64,000 nt of DNA from Costus lasius (Eukaryota > Streptophyta > Magnoliopsida > Zingiberales > Costaceae), in assembly GCA_027563935.2 (NCBI GenBank), contig JANVAS020000222.1, positions 310,001 to 374,000 on the forward strand, read 5' to 3'. Below the pieces are notes generated by a model. It saw only the letters and a program-made list of their open reading frames with translations, was not told where the DNA came from and searched no databases. Within the stretch, counting starts at the first letter, position 1, and the number at the start of each line of letters is the position of its first letter. Below are positions 35,550 through 48,106 of the stretch, in pieces. The translations under genes and the position numbers were made by a program.

Positions 35550-38500
35550 ATATGTCCGCAAGTGCACGAATTTATCGAAGTAATAAAATAAGATCGTTCC
35601 CATGAGGATCTAGCAGTCAACTACCGACTACACGATTGATCTATATCTAGATGAATCAAATTTGTGGATTTTGTTTTGGAAACTTCTAAGTACAAATAAA
35701 AAGAAACAGATATAGCGTTTTGGGTAAAAATCAATTCAGATAAAATCAGGATTTGGGGTCACCACGCTGATGATTATGAATTCAATAAAAATAAATATTT
35801 GAACAGAAAATTATAGTTTTGAAATAGATTTTTCCAAAGGTACAGATTACGCTTTTAACTCCTCCTGAAGCATAATCTGGTATCTATTTACATTAATTCC
35901 CTATTCTTGTGGTAATTAACTTAAATAGACCTATTAAGTTCTATGAAAAACTTTGAAATCCTTCAAACGAATCCAAACTACTCCCGTGATTGGATTTGTA
36001 TGTTTGAAAAGAATAGTTCCGATGTTGCGATTCACCTCCCGGTCCTTCTCGCAATGTCTAAGATGTAAACATACTTGATCAGAGTAAATTACAGAGTAAA
36101 TTACGGAATAAACACAATTCTAATCAAATCAACTATATAAAATTCATGACAAGGATTTAAAACAATAGATATAATCCATAATCGTCAATAGGTTACTTCC
36201 CAAATCCCGAAAAAAAGTTTACACGCTCATGTTCAAAGCAAACAGCATGTTCATCAATGAAAATTGCATGATAACTTAATAAGATTACAAGAAAACACAA
36301 GAAAGGTAATTAGAAATCCTTATCCTCAATCTGGAGATGAAGATGGAATGTCCAATTCCTCATTTGCGTGATATTCTTGCTCAAATTTTGCTTAGAAAGT
36401 TGATTTTTGCCCTAGCCGCCGCCTCTGTCTGTGTTCGTGCGTAGAAGCCCCCTTAAAAGTTGCAAAGTCTGGTTCAAGTCCGGTTCGATGCGGGGTTGAA
36501 GGGGCGGACATTTTCATGGTCTGTGAAAGGGCGGACATTTTCATGGTCTGTGAATATATTTACGACCTAGGGTGTGAAAGTTTCTATTTACTGCACATAG
36601 TGTATTCAGAACCTGTGAATATATTTAAGGCCACGGCCATAAAAGTTGCATTTGACCTCCGATTTGGCTCAAATTTGATGTACAACCTCGTCGTTTCATC
36701 ATGAATCATCCTGTGGCATCAAAACTCATAAAATCCATCATTTCGAGAGATATTCATGGCCCATGAAAGATTCACGGGTGCAACCGTGAATATTGCATCT
36801 AGGCTCTGTTTCACTCCAAATTTGACGTGCGACCTCGTAATTTCCTTGGTAACTATGCTATGGGCTCAAAACTCTTGAAATTCATCATTTTGTTTTTGCC
36901 ATTTTACCTATATTTTCACAAAAAACCAAGAAAAGTGAAGATTCTACACAAAGTAAAGCAAAAACACTAAAAATTAGTATAAAATAATAAAATAAGCTGA
37001 CAATATAGGTAAAAATATGATGTAAATGCAACGCATTAAAAAACCCTAGACTTAGAATTTTTCTTATACTCAAGCAATACATCGATATGCATGGAGAATG
37101 TAAAGATAAGGAACACACTTTGTTTACCCTTTAATGGTACTCTTAGTTTATAGTTCAAGCAATCAATTTTCAGAACCCAAGACATTTAAGAAAAATCATT
37201 AAAGAGATAAATTGTCAAGAGTTTACAATCAAAGAAAGATAAAATTCACAATTCATGTCATAATGTTCCTCCTTCACACACTAAATATTGAATATCTTCA
37301 GTTTAATAAATCCATCTTACTCAATAGACAAAAATTTATTTCAAGAATCTCGGTGATGTTAAAGATAAGAAATTTTTAAAGTAATTTGGTATTTAAACTA
37401 TTATATGCTATTTACTATTAACATCATAACATTGTTTAAATTTTACCACAGAGTAGTATAATTTAACTCATAGTTTCAATCATAGGGTCAGCGAAGTTGT
37501 CCACTTAACCTACAGCTTTCTCTTTTTCTCCTATTTTTATTCTCCCTTTTTTTCTCTCTCTTTTTTTTTTCTCTTTTTTTTTCTATAGACTTGAACTCAT
37601 GTCTTCGGTACCACTGCCAATTTTTTGCAGTGCCAAGTAGAGGAGTCTTTTCTCTTTTTTTAATTTTATTTCTAGAAAAAAGCCGGTCAGTGGCATGGTA
37701 TTTAAGTCGTTAGTGATACTTGATCACACTAGACTTAAAGTATACCAACTCGTGGTATAATATAACTCATAACCTCAGATCACTCAACTAGAGGAGTTGG
37801 AGCAAATCTCAATTTAAATAAATATCACCAATTTCCTATTCATAAAAATTTCCATCAAGTAAAAATAGATAAATTAAACTTTAAGTATAAAGATACTACG
37901 CACGTGTCATATGAAGATATAACAATTCACATATGCATTTTATCAATACCAGAATTGAATTTACTCAACAATTTAAGTCTACATGAAATTTTAAAAATTT
38001 CTGAAATCATCAAATCAATTACTCAAAATGTTTCCTAAGTTCAAAATTAAGGATAAAACAAATTTGATTATCCTTAACAATCATAAACATTCAAAATACA
38101 TACATATAAAGCTTGAAAACAATCAAAATACATGAAGACACCCTAGACTTAAATTGTTGCATATATTATATTATTTAATCCATAATTATCAATGAAAAAT
38201 AAACATGCATGTTGTGTTTGCAAGTGCACGGATACTCGAAGTAATAAAAGATATCGAACCATAGAGACCTCGTTTGTTAAGTACCAAAGAATTAATTTCT
38301 TATTAGCTAGGCAATTGAATACGATGTAAGCAGCAAACGGAAATCACACAAAATATCAGAGAGAAAAGCTGGGATTAGGGTTTCATCCAACTCAATTTCA
38401 ATGACTAGATATAATTAAATGATCGTCAATTTACTCTTAATATTATAAAGATATAATTTACTTAATAAAGAAAGCATCTCGCTTTCGCGCAGACAATTTA

Positions 38501-39309
38501 CAAAGAACAAATTCTCACTTTCGCACAAGATTTATTCAATGCTAAAGATAAGTAAATCATTGACAAGAAGATTTAATATCACTTTCATGCATCCAATCTT
38601 TATGTCAATCATCTCAAGTGAAAACTAAATACTTTCATACTTTAGATTCACAGGTTCTACTTAAGGTTCTCCAACGATCCGATACTTAATTTCTTACAAT
38701 ATCTTCATGTTTAACTCATTAATGTCTCCTAGGTCAAATTATCAACAAGTCAATAAAGTTCTAAAATCTAGAAAAAAGAACCAACCTAATTTCTTACGTT
38801 GAGTTCCTAAATCATGATTCTAGGGTTCCAAGTTTTTGCAAGTCACCTTTCAGTCTATATCACAAAAACTCTAATACACGTTGACAATATGAAACTAGAA
38901 GAGATTAAAGACAATCATCACTTAAGTAGAATTATCATAACAAGAGTATTCTGATGAAATAAAGATCATCTAGTCATTATGAAATTAAGTGGATTACACC
39001 CCCTGTCACAAAAAGTGTTTAAGTTAGCATGATGAAGAAATTACAATATGCCATAGTTTAGAATGATCAGAAATCAAGAAGAAGGGAGATTTTACTAAAC
39101 ATAGGGCTGTAATGGAAATTATAGCCCGTGATTTCTCGTATGAATAGTGCTGGCTGCGCCTCTTTCGTTGATTTCTCCTTCCATCGGTCTCCTTTCGCTC
39201 TGAAACTTCTGGTGTATGTTCTTCTCCCTCAAGTGTAGCTTCCCTTCAGATTTGACGGCCGGAGATGCTCTGTATGCTTCCCAGTGGTGAAACCTAGGGT
39301 GGCGGTGAA
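35550..39309 (-). mobile_element. Degenerate coding-poor LTR-retroelement-like region
   Basis: Two places share the word GCAAGTGCACG followed by TCGAAGTAATAAAA (35559-35595 and 38221-38250), each next to TGATAT or TGTTGT, as LTR ends would be. Between them are CCCTAGACTTA words (near 37043 and 38145) and a long pyrimidine tract (37500-37590). These resemble LTR edges and polypurine tracts of minus-strand elements. No gag or pol is recognisable. The two LTR-like stretches are too diverged to be a simple pair, so this may be two old elements. A 27-bp tandem duplication lies at 36502-36555. Confidence 0.35.
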
Positions 39310-40952
39310 TGATGTAGGGGTAATTCACAAAGCATGCAAACAACGATTTTCGAAAAATAGCGTTTTGTATTTTTATAAAGTAGAGAAAACCGAAATTAAA
39401 CTAACGAAGTTTGAAAGTAGTGTTTTTGTATTTTTAATAAGAAATCCGAATTAACTACTTGCAAGAAATAAGATAGAGCTACACTACTTGCTTCAAAGAA
39501 AATGACAATAATTGTAAAGTAGACTTACAGCGCGGCCCTTGAGAATAGAAGGACCGTCCTTCCCGTTCTTCACCGGTCCTACTCTGATGGAAGGTGTAGA
39601 TTACACACAGGGCAATCAGCAATCCCACACAGGCGTGGGTGAATTATAAAACAGATTAAATGACTACACAATCAAAATTCAAGAGGGAGGCTAGTCCTCC
39701 AAATTCTCTTGCTAACACAAGTATGGGACTAACTAAGAGAGGGGGGAGAAGAGGGAAGAGGGATGCGCCAAACTCCTTTCCTTGCGCCAACTCCTACAAT
39801 TGCGAGGGAAGTGTAGTAAGATGCTCTTAAGTTGTATGAAGAAAGAACACAAGAGGTTAGAACACTTAACTTATAGAATCGCCTTGAAGAGATCAAGGAG
39901 TGCTTCCATGTTCTATGCGCCACTTGAGTTGTTGTTCTTGCTTTGATGTTGATAGCTCTCGGCTTGACTTGGATGGAGCGATGATGAGGAGAAGGAGAAG
40001 GGAGTCTCGGCTCTTGGAGAGGGAAAGAGGAAGATGAGGGGGGCTTTGGGCGACACAAGCACCCTAAGGAGAAGAAGTAGGCGACACAAGCACCTTTCTT
40101 TGGCTAGGAAACTAGTCAACAATTTTATTTCAACAATGCTTAATGCACATGATGCGATGGGGACATATTTATAGGTGGCTAAGGGATGAGGGCAAGGTGG
40201 TCATTGGCCCCTTGCGCCCCTTACAAACTTAGGTGAAATTCGAAAATGGTGGCAAGTCATTAAATGGCTGATCTTGTTGCTTCCTTTGGATGTCTTGAAA
40301 TGGTGAGTCTTTGAATTTCGAATTGATTATCTTCCTTGGAGATGTGGGCGCATATGAGGAGGGAATTTGAATTCAAAATCCTTCCTTGTTGTCTTGGGCG
40401 GCAATGAGGAGAAGGAAATAATCCTTCCCCTAATTGTGGATCTAGATGGTGTAATTCCTTGATTGGTGGATCTAGATGGAGCGCCTCCTTGATTGGTGGA
40501 TCTTGATGAGCTTTTGCTTCCATTTGTTGCTTGAGGGTGGTGCAAATGAATCCATGGGTTGATATCTTCTCCAATTGGAAAGGGCCTTGGAGTGGGGCTT
40601 TGAAGTGGAGTTGAGTTGGAAGTCCCCTTTGAGTTAGTTTGAAGTGAGCCTTCCAAAATGGGAATTAGCTCCATGGAGTAGAGTGAGCTAGCTAGCTTGT
40701 ATCCCTTGAGCCATCTTTAAATGTGTCCAACTACATGCACTAACCTACCATGATATTACAATGCAAAACCTACCAATAACATTCATAAAATAAACTACAT
40801 GGTAGACTTTTGGGTGGAACTAACCTATCATGCCATGCAATGCAAATATGGAAAGTACTAAAAAGGAAAGTGGACTCTAAATGAAGCCATACCTGATGGG
40901 CTTCCTCCGAGCCCTAGTGGATCTTCTAGGAGCTGTGTTAGGCCCTCCATTA
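39310..40952 (-). mobile_element. Solo LTR X2 (LTR family X)
   Basis: 1643 bp, the reverse-complement counterpart of X1, flanked by GTGAA at 39305-39309 and 40953-40957. The left edge reads TGATGTAGGGG and the right edge CCTCCATTA (CATCA in X1 terms, one base changed). TATA box at 40173-40167 on the minus strand. It has fewer 30-bp units than X1 and no long C run. Open frames in it are not credible host genes. Confidence 0.88.
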
Positions 40953-40957
40953 GTGAA

Positions 40958-41008
40958 GAACTCAATTTCTCTCTGAAACGCTAATCAAAATTAGGGCTTT
41001 TGGTGCGC
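40958..41008. other. Short flank between X2 and the B 3' LTR
   Basis: About 50 bp. On the minus strand the LTR end GGGGTATCA is followed by GCGCACCAAAAGCCC. TATCAGCGCACC resembles a primer-site-like sequence (compare TGGTATCAGAGC), which may mean the LTR was once followed by an internal region. Unresolved. Confidence 0.3.
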
Positions 41009-43150
41009 TGATACCCCGGGGATATTTTACAATTTTTCAGAGGTTTATGGACACAAATACATTGTGCAGCGGAAGAATATCCCCGAAACAGGCCAGTCCC
41101 AAAAAACCCAGTGAAGATCGCATGCGAAGGAGTCGACACGATGAGATAGAAAATACCTAAAGCAACGTTAGGCTGATGTCAAAGTAGGCGCCCAAGCGTG
41201 CGCCCTCTGCAGTCTCACACACACGGATGCCTCGAGCTCTCTTCTTCCTCGCCCGGTGCTAGCCTCGGGAAGAAGATCCAAGCCTTGTGCTTATTCCTAT
41301 AGCCTTGCGCCACCTCCAAGGTGTATGCGCCAAGAGGAAGATGAGGAGAAGGAAGTCGCCAAACACCACCAAGTTCCTCACGCCAAGAGGAAGAGAAGAA
41401 GGTGTGTTGCGGCTAGGGTTGGATGGAAGAAGAGTTGCGCCACTAGCCTCTCGCTTTCGCCCTCAAGAACTCACCCTCTAGTGCTCGCCTCCTCTCTTGA
41501 TCACGCCTCCAAGGAGAGAATTAGTATCTTGAGAGGGGTAGCTTGGGGGGTATATATAAGGCAAAGGGCGGCTTAATGTGTGGCCACCATTCAAATTGAA
41601 TGTGCGGCTAGGAGAGAAAATTGGGAATTAAGTCCTAATCCAATTAGGACTTAATTTGGGCGACTTGATCATGTCCTAATCCAATTAGGATTGATGTGAA
41701 TGGTTTGATCAAGGCTAGGATTCATGTGGACGATTTGATCAAGCTTGATTCCTAATCCAATTAGGATTTGATCAAACTCAAGTCCTAATCCAACTAGGAC
41801 TTTAAGTGGGCGGTTTTGATTAACTCCTAATACAATTAGGACTCTAATCACTTATTTGAATTAAATCCTAATCTAATTAGGACTCTTATTAATTCAAATA
41901 AATCAGCCCATAAAATCCCATAAAATTAGGACTCTAATTAATTTGAATAATTAGCCCCAAGATTAATTTCAAACCTCATAATGCATAGGCGCTAACCCTA
42001 GTCTAACTAGGGTTAAGCACACGCCATGCACACGCCATCCCTTTTCTCCTCCTTAATCCCATTAAGCCCAACTTATCAATGGGCCCAGCCCAATGTCCAT
42101 TATGCATGTTAACCAAGCCCACGGATCCAATCCAATTTAACCCTAGGTCAAATTGGGCTAACCATGGTTAATATGCCATAAATGGAAGTTGGCCCCAATA
42201 AATCTCTTCCATCTCATCAGGCCCATTGGCGCTGATGAAATCTCCAAAATAGATCCGAGTTATCCAATAACTCGATCATAAGGCTTTCCGATCAATACGA
42301 GAACTTGAGTATCAAGGTGTGCGACCCTGTAGGTTCCTCTGACGTTGGCAGTGCTGACCCATGGTCATCACAAGCAGTGATGGCACCTAGCAGTGCATCA
42401 CTGCTACCCAAGTCATTGGAATGGATATCGACATCGACATCCCCATCATCGCAACCAGGTACAGATGTATTACAATCTCTTTGCCGAACTGATATCCAAT
42501 TGGTCAAGTGTGTCACCACTTGTTTCCATCTAATCTCATGGCTATGACTAAACCTGGTCTAACCTGGGTATGGCCATATACTTTCAGTCATAGAACCATA
42601 GAGGAGCTCCATGGATATCAAGCTTCCCTTAGAAAGGGGCAAATCCTATGTCTGTGCATTGACCTTCTCATATGGGTCGTGACATGCCCAATGACAACCG
42701 TTATTACCTCCCAACTACGGCAAGGCGTTAGGTTGTATCAAAGCATATCCCTAACCACATAGAATGGCTAATGACCTCAAGTCAAGGGATCAAAGCATCT
42801 CCTATCACTTGTGAGGTTAACTCGTGACACCAAGTCATTGCCTTACAGCGGGTCAGTCCAGTATATCTACCACTGATATACCCATATGCCTGCGTTAGCA
42901 CCCCGTGCCTAACCAGCCCATATACCAGTCTTACAAGTACCATAGTTGTCCCATATCCACTAAGGTACATTGACTAGGGACAATAGTTTGAGCACAGATC
43001 CAATCTGTCTCTAGGGACATTATCATATAAGTACATGTTCGCAGATGTAAACAAATAATGATAACGACAATGCTAGTATGATATAAATATCGATGTCAAG
43101 TAGTACAAGTAACGGACCAGAATTAGGTCCTTAGGGCATATATACCAACA
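41009..43150 (-). repeat. 3' LTR of copia element B
   Basis: On the minus strand it starts TGTTGGTATATATGCCC (43150) right after the purine-rich tract CAAGTGGGAGAT (43162-43151), and ends CCCCGGGGTATCA at 41009. It is 2142 bp. Between about 41640 and 41960 it carries repeated TCCTAATCCAATTAGGA palindromic words absent from the solo copy at 32481. The exact 3' end is uncertain because the solo copy ends differently (TTTCCCAACA). Confidence 0.82.
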
Positions 43151-43171
43151 ATCTCCCACTTGCACTAAGAC

Positions 43172-46100
43172 CTAGAGGTTGAGAAATCTTAACCCCATAT
43201 CTCTAGCGTGACCATCATGCTTCTGCTGCGCCAAAGCCTTGGTCAATGGGTCTGCTAGATTGTTCTCTATGTCAACTCTGCTAATCTTGACATCACCTCT
43301 GTCTATAATCTCTCTGATCAGGTGAGACCGTGGTTCCTTGGCTTGTGCAATTTCTCCATTGTTATCACAATAGATTTCAATGGGATCCACTGCACTTGGA
43401 ACCACCTGAAGTTCAGAAATGAACTTTCTTATCCAAACAGCTTCTTTGGCTGCCTCAGAAGCGGCCACATACTCAGCCTCGGTTGTAGAATCAGCTATGG
43501 TGGATTGCTTGAAGCTCTTCCAGCATACAGCGCCTCCATTTATCTTGCACACATAGCCGGCCTGCGATATGAAGTCGTCAGGTTCAGACTAGAAAGACGC
43601 ATCAGTGTAGCCCTGCATACTGAGCTCTTCCTGTCCCCCATAGACCAAGAACAAATCCTTAGTTCTTCTCAGATACATTAGGATGTTCTTTATAGCCACC
43701 CAGTGTTGTACTCCAGGATTGGATTGGTATCGGCTAGTTATGCTCACAGCATAAGCCACATCTGGTCTAGTACACAACATTGCATACATGATCGATCCTA
43801 CTGCCGAAGCATAGGGCACTTGACTCATGTCATCCCTCTCAGCCTGTGTGGTGGGACACTGGCTCTTTGAGAGAGTAAGGCCATGTCTCACTGGAAGATA
43901 CCCTTTCTTGGATTGCTCCAAGCTAAACCTCTCCAGGACCTTATCAATGTATGTACTCTGACTAAGGGCTAGGAGCTTCTTGGATCTATCCCTATAGATC
44001 CTCACGCCTAGGATATAGGCGGCCTCCCCTAAGTTCTTCATCTCAAAACACTTCCCTAACCATGTCTTCACAGCTTGAAGACTAGGGATGTCGTTTCCGA
44101 TGAGTAGTATGTCATCGACATACAAGACCAGAAAAGTCACCAAGCTCCCACTGAATTTTCTGTATACACAGGCGTCATCTTCGCTTTTGATAAAGCCATA
44201 ATCTCTCACAGCTTCATCAAATCGAAGATTCCAACTTCGAGATGCATGCTTTAATCCATAGATGGATCTCTTTAGCCTGCATACCTTATTGGCCTCTACA
44301 GGATGGATGAAGCCATCAGGTTGTGTCATATACACATCCTCAGTTAGCTTCCCGTTAAGGAACACTGTCTTCACATCCATCTGCCATATCTCATAGTCAT
44401 GATATGCAGCTATAGCAAGCAGAATCCAAATGGATTTGAACATGGCAACTGGCGAAAAGGTTTCATCATAGTCCACCTCGTGGACTTGTTTGAATCCCTT
44501 AGCCACTAGTCTACCTTTATAGGTAACTATGTTGCCATCCATGTCTGTCTTCCTCTTGAAGACCCATTTACACCCTATGGGTTTTACCCCATCAGGTAAC
44601 TCAACCAAATCCCAGACTTGGTTAGCTGACATGGAATCCATCTCAGATCGCATGGCCTCAAGCCATCTCTCGGAGTCCGGTCCACTGACTGCCTCATCAT
44701 AAGTCCTGGGTTCATCCTCAATGATGAAGATCCCGTCATGTTGGGTTGGCAACGACCCATACCTCTCAGGTGCATGACGAATTCTCCCAGACCTACGTGG
44801 GGCCTGTGTCTGAGCCTCAGATTGCCTAGCAACTGGTACATGTGGCTCAGGTTCCATCTCTGTGTCTTGTGGTTGCACTTGGACCTCATCCAAGTCAAAC
44901 TTCCTCCCACTAACTTCTTTCATGAGAAATTCTTTCTCTAGAAAGACAGCACCCCGAGCAACAAAAACTTTGTTTTCGGTGGAAGCATAGAAGTAGTAAC
45001 CCTTAGTTTCCTTAGGGTACCCCACAAACACACATTTATCAGATCTAGGTTCTAGCTTGCTAGAATCCATATGCTTGACATATGCCTCGCATCCCCAGAT
45101 CTTGATAAAAGATAGATTAGGGCGTCTCCCACTCTATACCTCATATAAAATCTTTGAGACACTTTTAGATGGAACATTATTCAGTATTAGAGAAGCTGTA
45201 TTAAGTGCATATCCCCAGAATGAGGTGTTGGGGTATGCCCTTAAGGCTAATGTTTGAGGCCTTGGGATTGTAACAGTATCATGTATAAACTTTTATGTTT
45301 ATAAAGGCAATGGTTGTTATTCAGTTAGTTACATTGTCTGCTGCAATAATTGTACTTCTGAATAATGTCTCAATGGTGTTCAGCTAGGCTGACATGTAGT
45401 AAAGTCCTTAGTCGAGATATCTTGGTGAACATGAGACAGCCTTGATATGGTTAAGACTAATATGTGTTCTAATCTTATAGGATGCTTCGAGCATGGAATA
45501 AGATGTAGACTCATGGGTACATTGGATGTACTGGACAGACCCTACTAGGTTATTCAATTGCTTGTCACAATGTGAATAATCCTTGATTGCAACAAGTGGC
45601 ACATTTCCTCTGACTTGAGATCACTTGTGTTTCTAAATGATGATTGTCATTGTTTTGAGGTAGTTCAATATCATTTGAAACATAATGATTATAGACTATC
45701 TTGGATGGTGAGCTTGAGTCAGGTTAGGGCACTAGTGATAGACATAGGATTGCCGTCTCCTTGTTTAAGGAGTGTGATGTTCTAAAGGGGCCCCCTGGAT
45801 GAGATGATTGAGAAAAGAGTATGGCCATACCCAGGTGACTATGTTCATCTGATCTAATCATGCTCATCATATTGGAGCTACAGGCTTGACACGCTTGTCC
45901 AATAAGAACATCCAGTGGCAAAGGAATCATGTATGCCTAGTGAGTTGATTCACTCTTGTGCTGTGGTTTGGGTGTAGTCTTGGAAGACTCTTTTCTTTAT
46001 ATCGGGAGACAGTGATGTGTTGCTAGATACCCCTCACTGATCGTGATAACGTGAGTTATCGTTACCGACATTTAAAGGAAACCCTCAGGGTCGCACAATT

Positions 46101-47690
46101 TGATGATATGGCTTACTTAAGTCAGATCGTGTGGACTGAATTATTTAGGTTCAGTTTAAAGGGATTTAATCTCTGATTGTAAGTGAGATCTGGTCTGATC
46201 ATGTTTGATTGATTAGGGCTTGAGATCGGTAAGCTTCGATTGAGAGAATGGATGCTGGATCGGTGTGATCAGGAGCATCAAGAGATCGACGGTCAGATCA
46301 AGAGCCTTAGGGTTTATTGTGGTCTGGACTGATTGCTTGGTTTATTTGGTTATTGAACCAAATTGATTTGAACCAGCTCATTGGTTGAGCGCATGGTTCA
46401 ATCTAAGAGGAGTTTGCGATTGGGGTAAACCCATGATCGCATGTGAGTAAGTGGCTTTCTATTTTTAGAAAGCATGATCACTTACGTGACCACGCCTCAT
46501 GAAACTTGCCTCTTCACGCCTTTGTCGCCAACTTGAGTATTCGGCGCTTGCATTCTTGTGTGGAGAAGTGTAGACGACAAGAGGAAGTATTCGGCCAAGC
46601 AAGGTGATCTCTCCCTTTTCCATTCGGCAAGACAATCTTGGAGCCTTGCTAGCACAAGGAGCACTAAGGAAGAGTAGGCGACATCAATTGTGTGCGTCAC
46701 CTTAGGAGAAGGAGCATTTGCGCCTTTCCTTCCAAGACACCATCTAAGCGATCGCAATGGTAAGAATCGCTTCTCATTGAAAGTTGAATATATTACATGC
46801 TATGCGATCCTTTTAGAAACCCTAGATTCCGCTAGAGTTTTTGTTGCGCCTCCTATCAGGGTTTCGCCCCCCCTTTTTGGGGACTCCTTTCATGAGGGAG
46901 GTAGAGTTGCATGACTCATCATACATCGAACCATATCCAATAAAGTTTGATTTCTCCTTTCAGACACACCATTCCATTGGGGTGTTCAAGGAGGAGTGAG
47001 TTGGGATAAAATCCCACACTCTTTCAGATAGTCAAGAAACTCACCACTCAGGTACTCTCCACCACGATCTGATCGAAGAGCCTTAATGGATCTACCAAGC
47101 TGGTTCTCTACTTCATTCTTGAACTCTTTGAATTTCTCAAAGGATTCAGATTTATGTCTCATCAAGTAGACATAACCATACCTACTGAAATCATCAGTAA
47201 AGGTAATGAAGTAGCTGTGTCCTCCTTTGGCTTGTTTATTGAATGGCCCACACACATCGCTATGTATGAGATCCAACAAACCTCCTGCCCTTTCACCTGT
47301 CTTGGTGAAAGGCGCCTTTGTCATTTTCCCTAACAAACAAGACTCACATGTATCAAATTCCTCCAAGGAACTTGAACCTAGCAACCCATCTGCATAGAGT
47401 TGTTGAATGCGATTCTTGTTTATATGGGCTAATCGACAATGCCATAGGAAAGCACCAACTGAACCACTCAGTTTGGTCCTTTTATTATTTATGTTACAAA
47501 TAGAGTTATCCATGCCCAACACATATAGACCATTGCATAAAGTTCCCTTTCCATAGAACATATTTGCAAATAAAAAAGAACAAGAGTTCTTATTTATTTT
47601 AAACTTAAATCCTTTCTTTGCCAAGCAAGGAATGGATATAATGTTCTTAGTAAGCGAAGGTATATAATAGCAATTATCTAATGTTCTTAG
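43172..47690 (-). pseudogene. Copia element B pol, 5'-truncated and disabled (split by A3)
   Basis: Minus-strand reading from 47690: gag-pre-integrase region, integrase (HHCC and first core motifs to 46898), interruption by solo LTR A3 (45226-46892), integrase end, then reverse transcriptase with YVDD (about 44120) and RNase H to the stop at 43172-43174. Lesions: TGA at 46988-46986 in the GTPQWNG region, TAG near 45136, TAG at 43591-43589 in RNase H, and an in-frame loss of 11 codons in RNase H (QKSKHIQRRF region absent). Gag and protease are missing because the element is cut at 47690 by a junction with A4. It is clearly related to family A but diverged. Confidence 0.92.
45226..46892 (+). 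mobile_element. Solo LTR A3 (copia family A)
   Basis: 1667 bp, TGTTGGGG to TTTCA, with TGAGG at 45221-45225 and 46893-46897. It is inserted in the integrase region of B on the opposite strand. The LTR exon ATG of other copies is ATC here (46751-46753), with a second ATG at 46757 directly before GTAAGA. Confidence 0.94.
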
Positions 47691-48106
47691 TAGGTCGGGT
47701 CAGCTTGACCATGTAGGCTACATATGTGGCGCATATGGTAGCACATGGAGGCAGCCATCTGTGGGGTCAGAGACTGTGTTGTACCAACTCAGTTGGCACA
47801 GTCTGCTGGATTGCCCAGATGAAGGGGAATCGCACGGGTTGGCGATAGGCTGGGACAGCCTACCAGAGACTAGTGCTTGTACTCTCTGTGCATCTTATCT
47901 CGCCTGAGCGGGACGCGGAGACCAAGTATGAAATCTGGATCCCATCTCACTAAAAGAGTTCTACTCTTTCGGGCTGTTTTAGCTGGATTTTTTAGCCAGA
48001 TAAAATAGTGAGAAAAAGAATCATTCTTAAGTCCTGATTGATTCTTAACATTGATACTGACCTTGCTGTTCTTGCATTGTTGTAGATTCCTGCAGCAACG
48101 AACACC

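Noticed and set aside
39119..39343. Minus-strand 74-codon frame near X2
   Set aside because: Low similarity to anything recognisable, overlaps the X2 edge, and the region looks like decayed LTR-type DNA.
41009..41200. LTR-encoded gag start in family B like that proposed for family A
   Set aside because: A donor-like AG/GTATTT is visible on the minus strand, but no upstream in-frame ATG is evident and the B gag start is missing, so it cannot be tested here.
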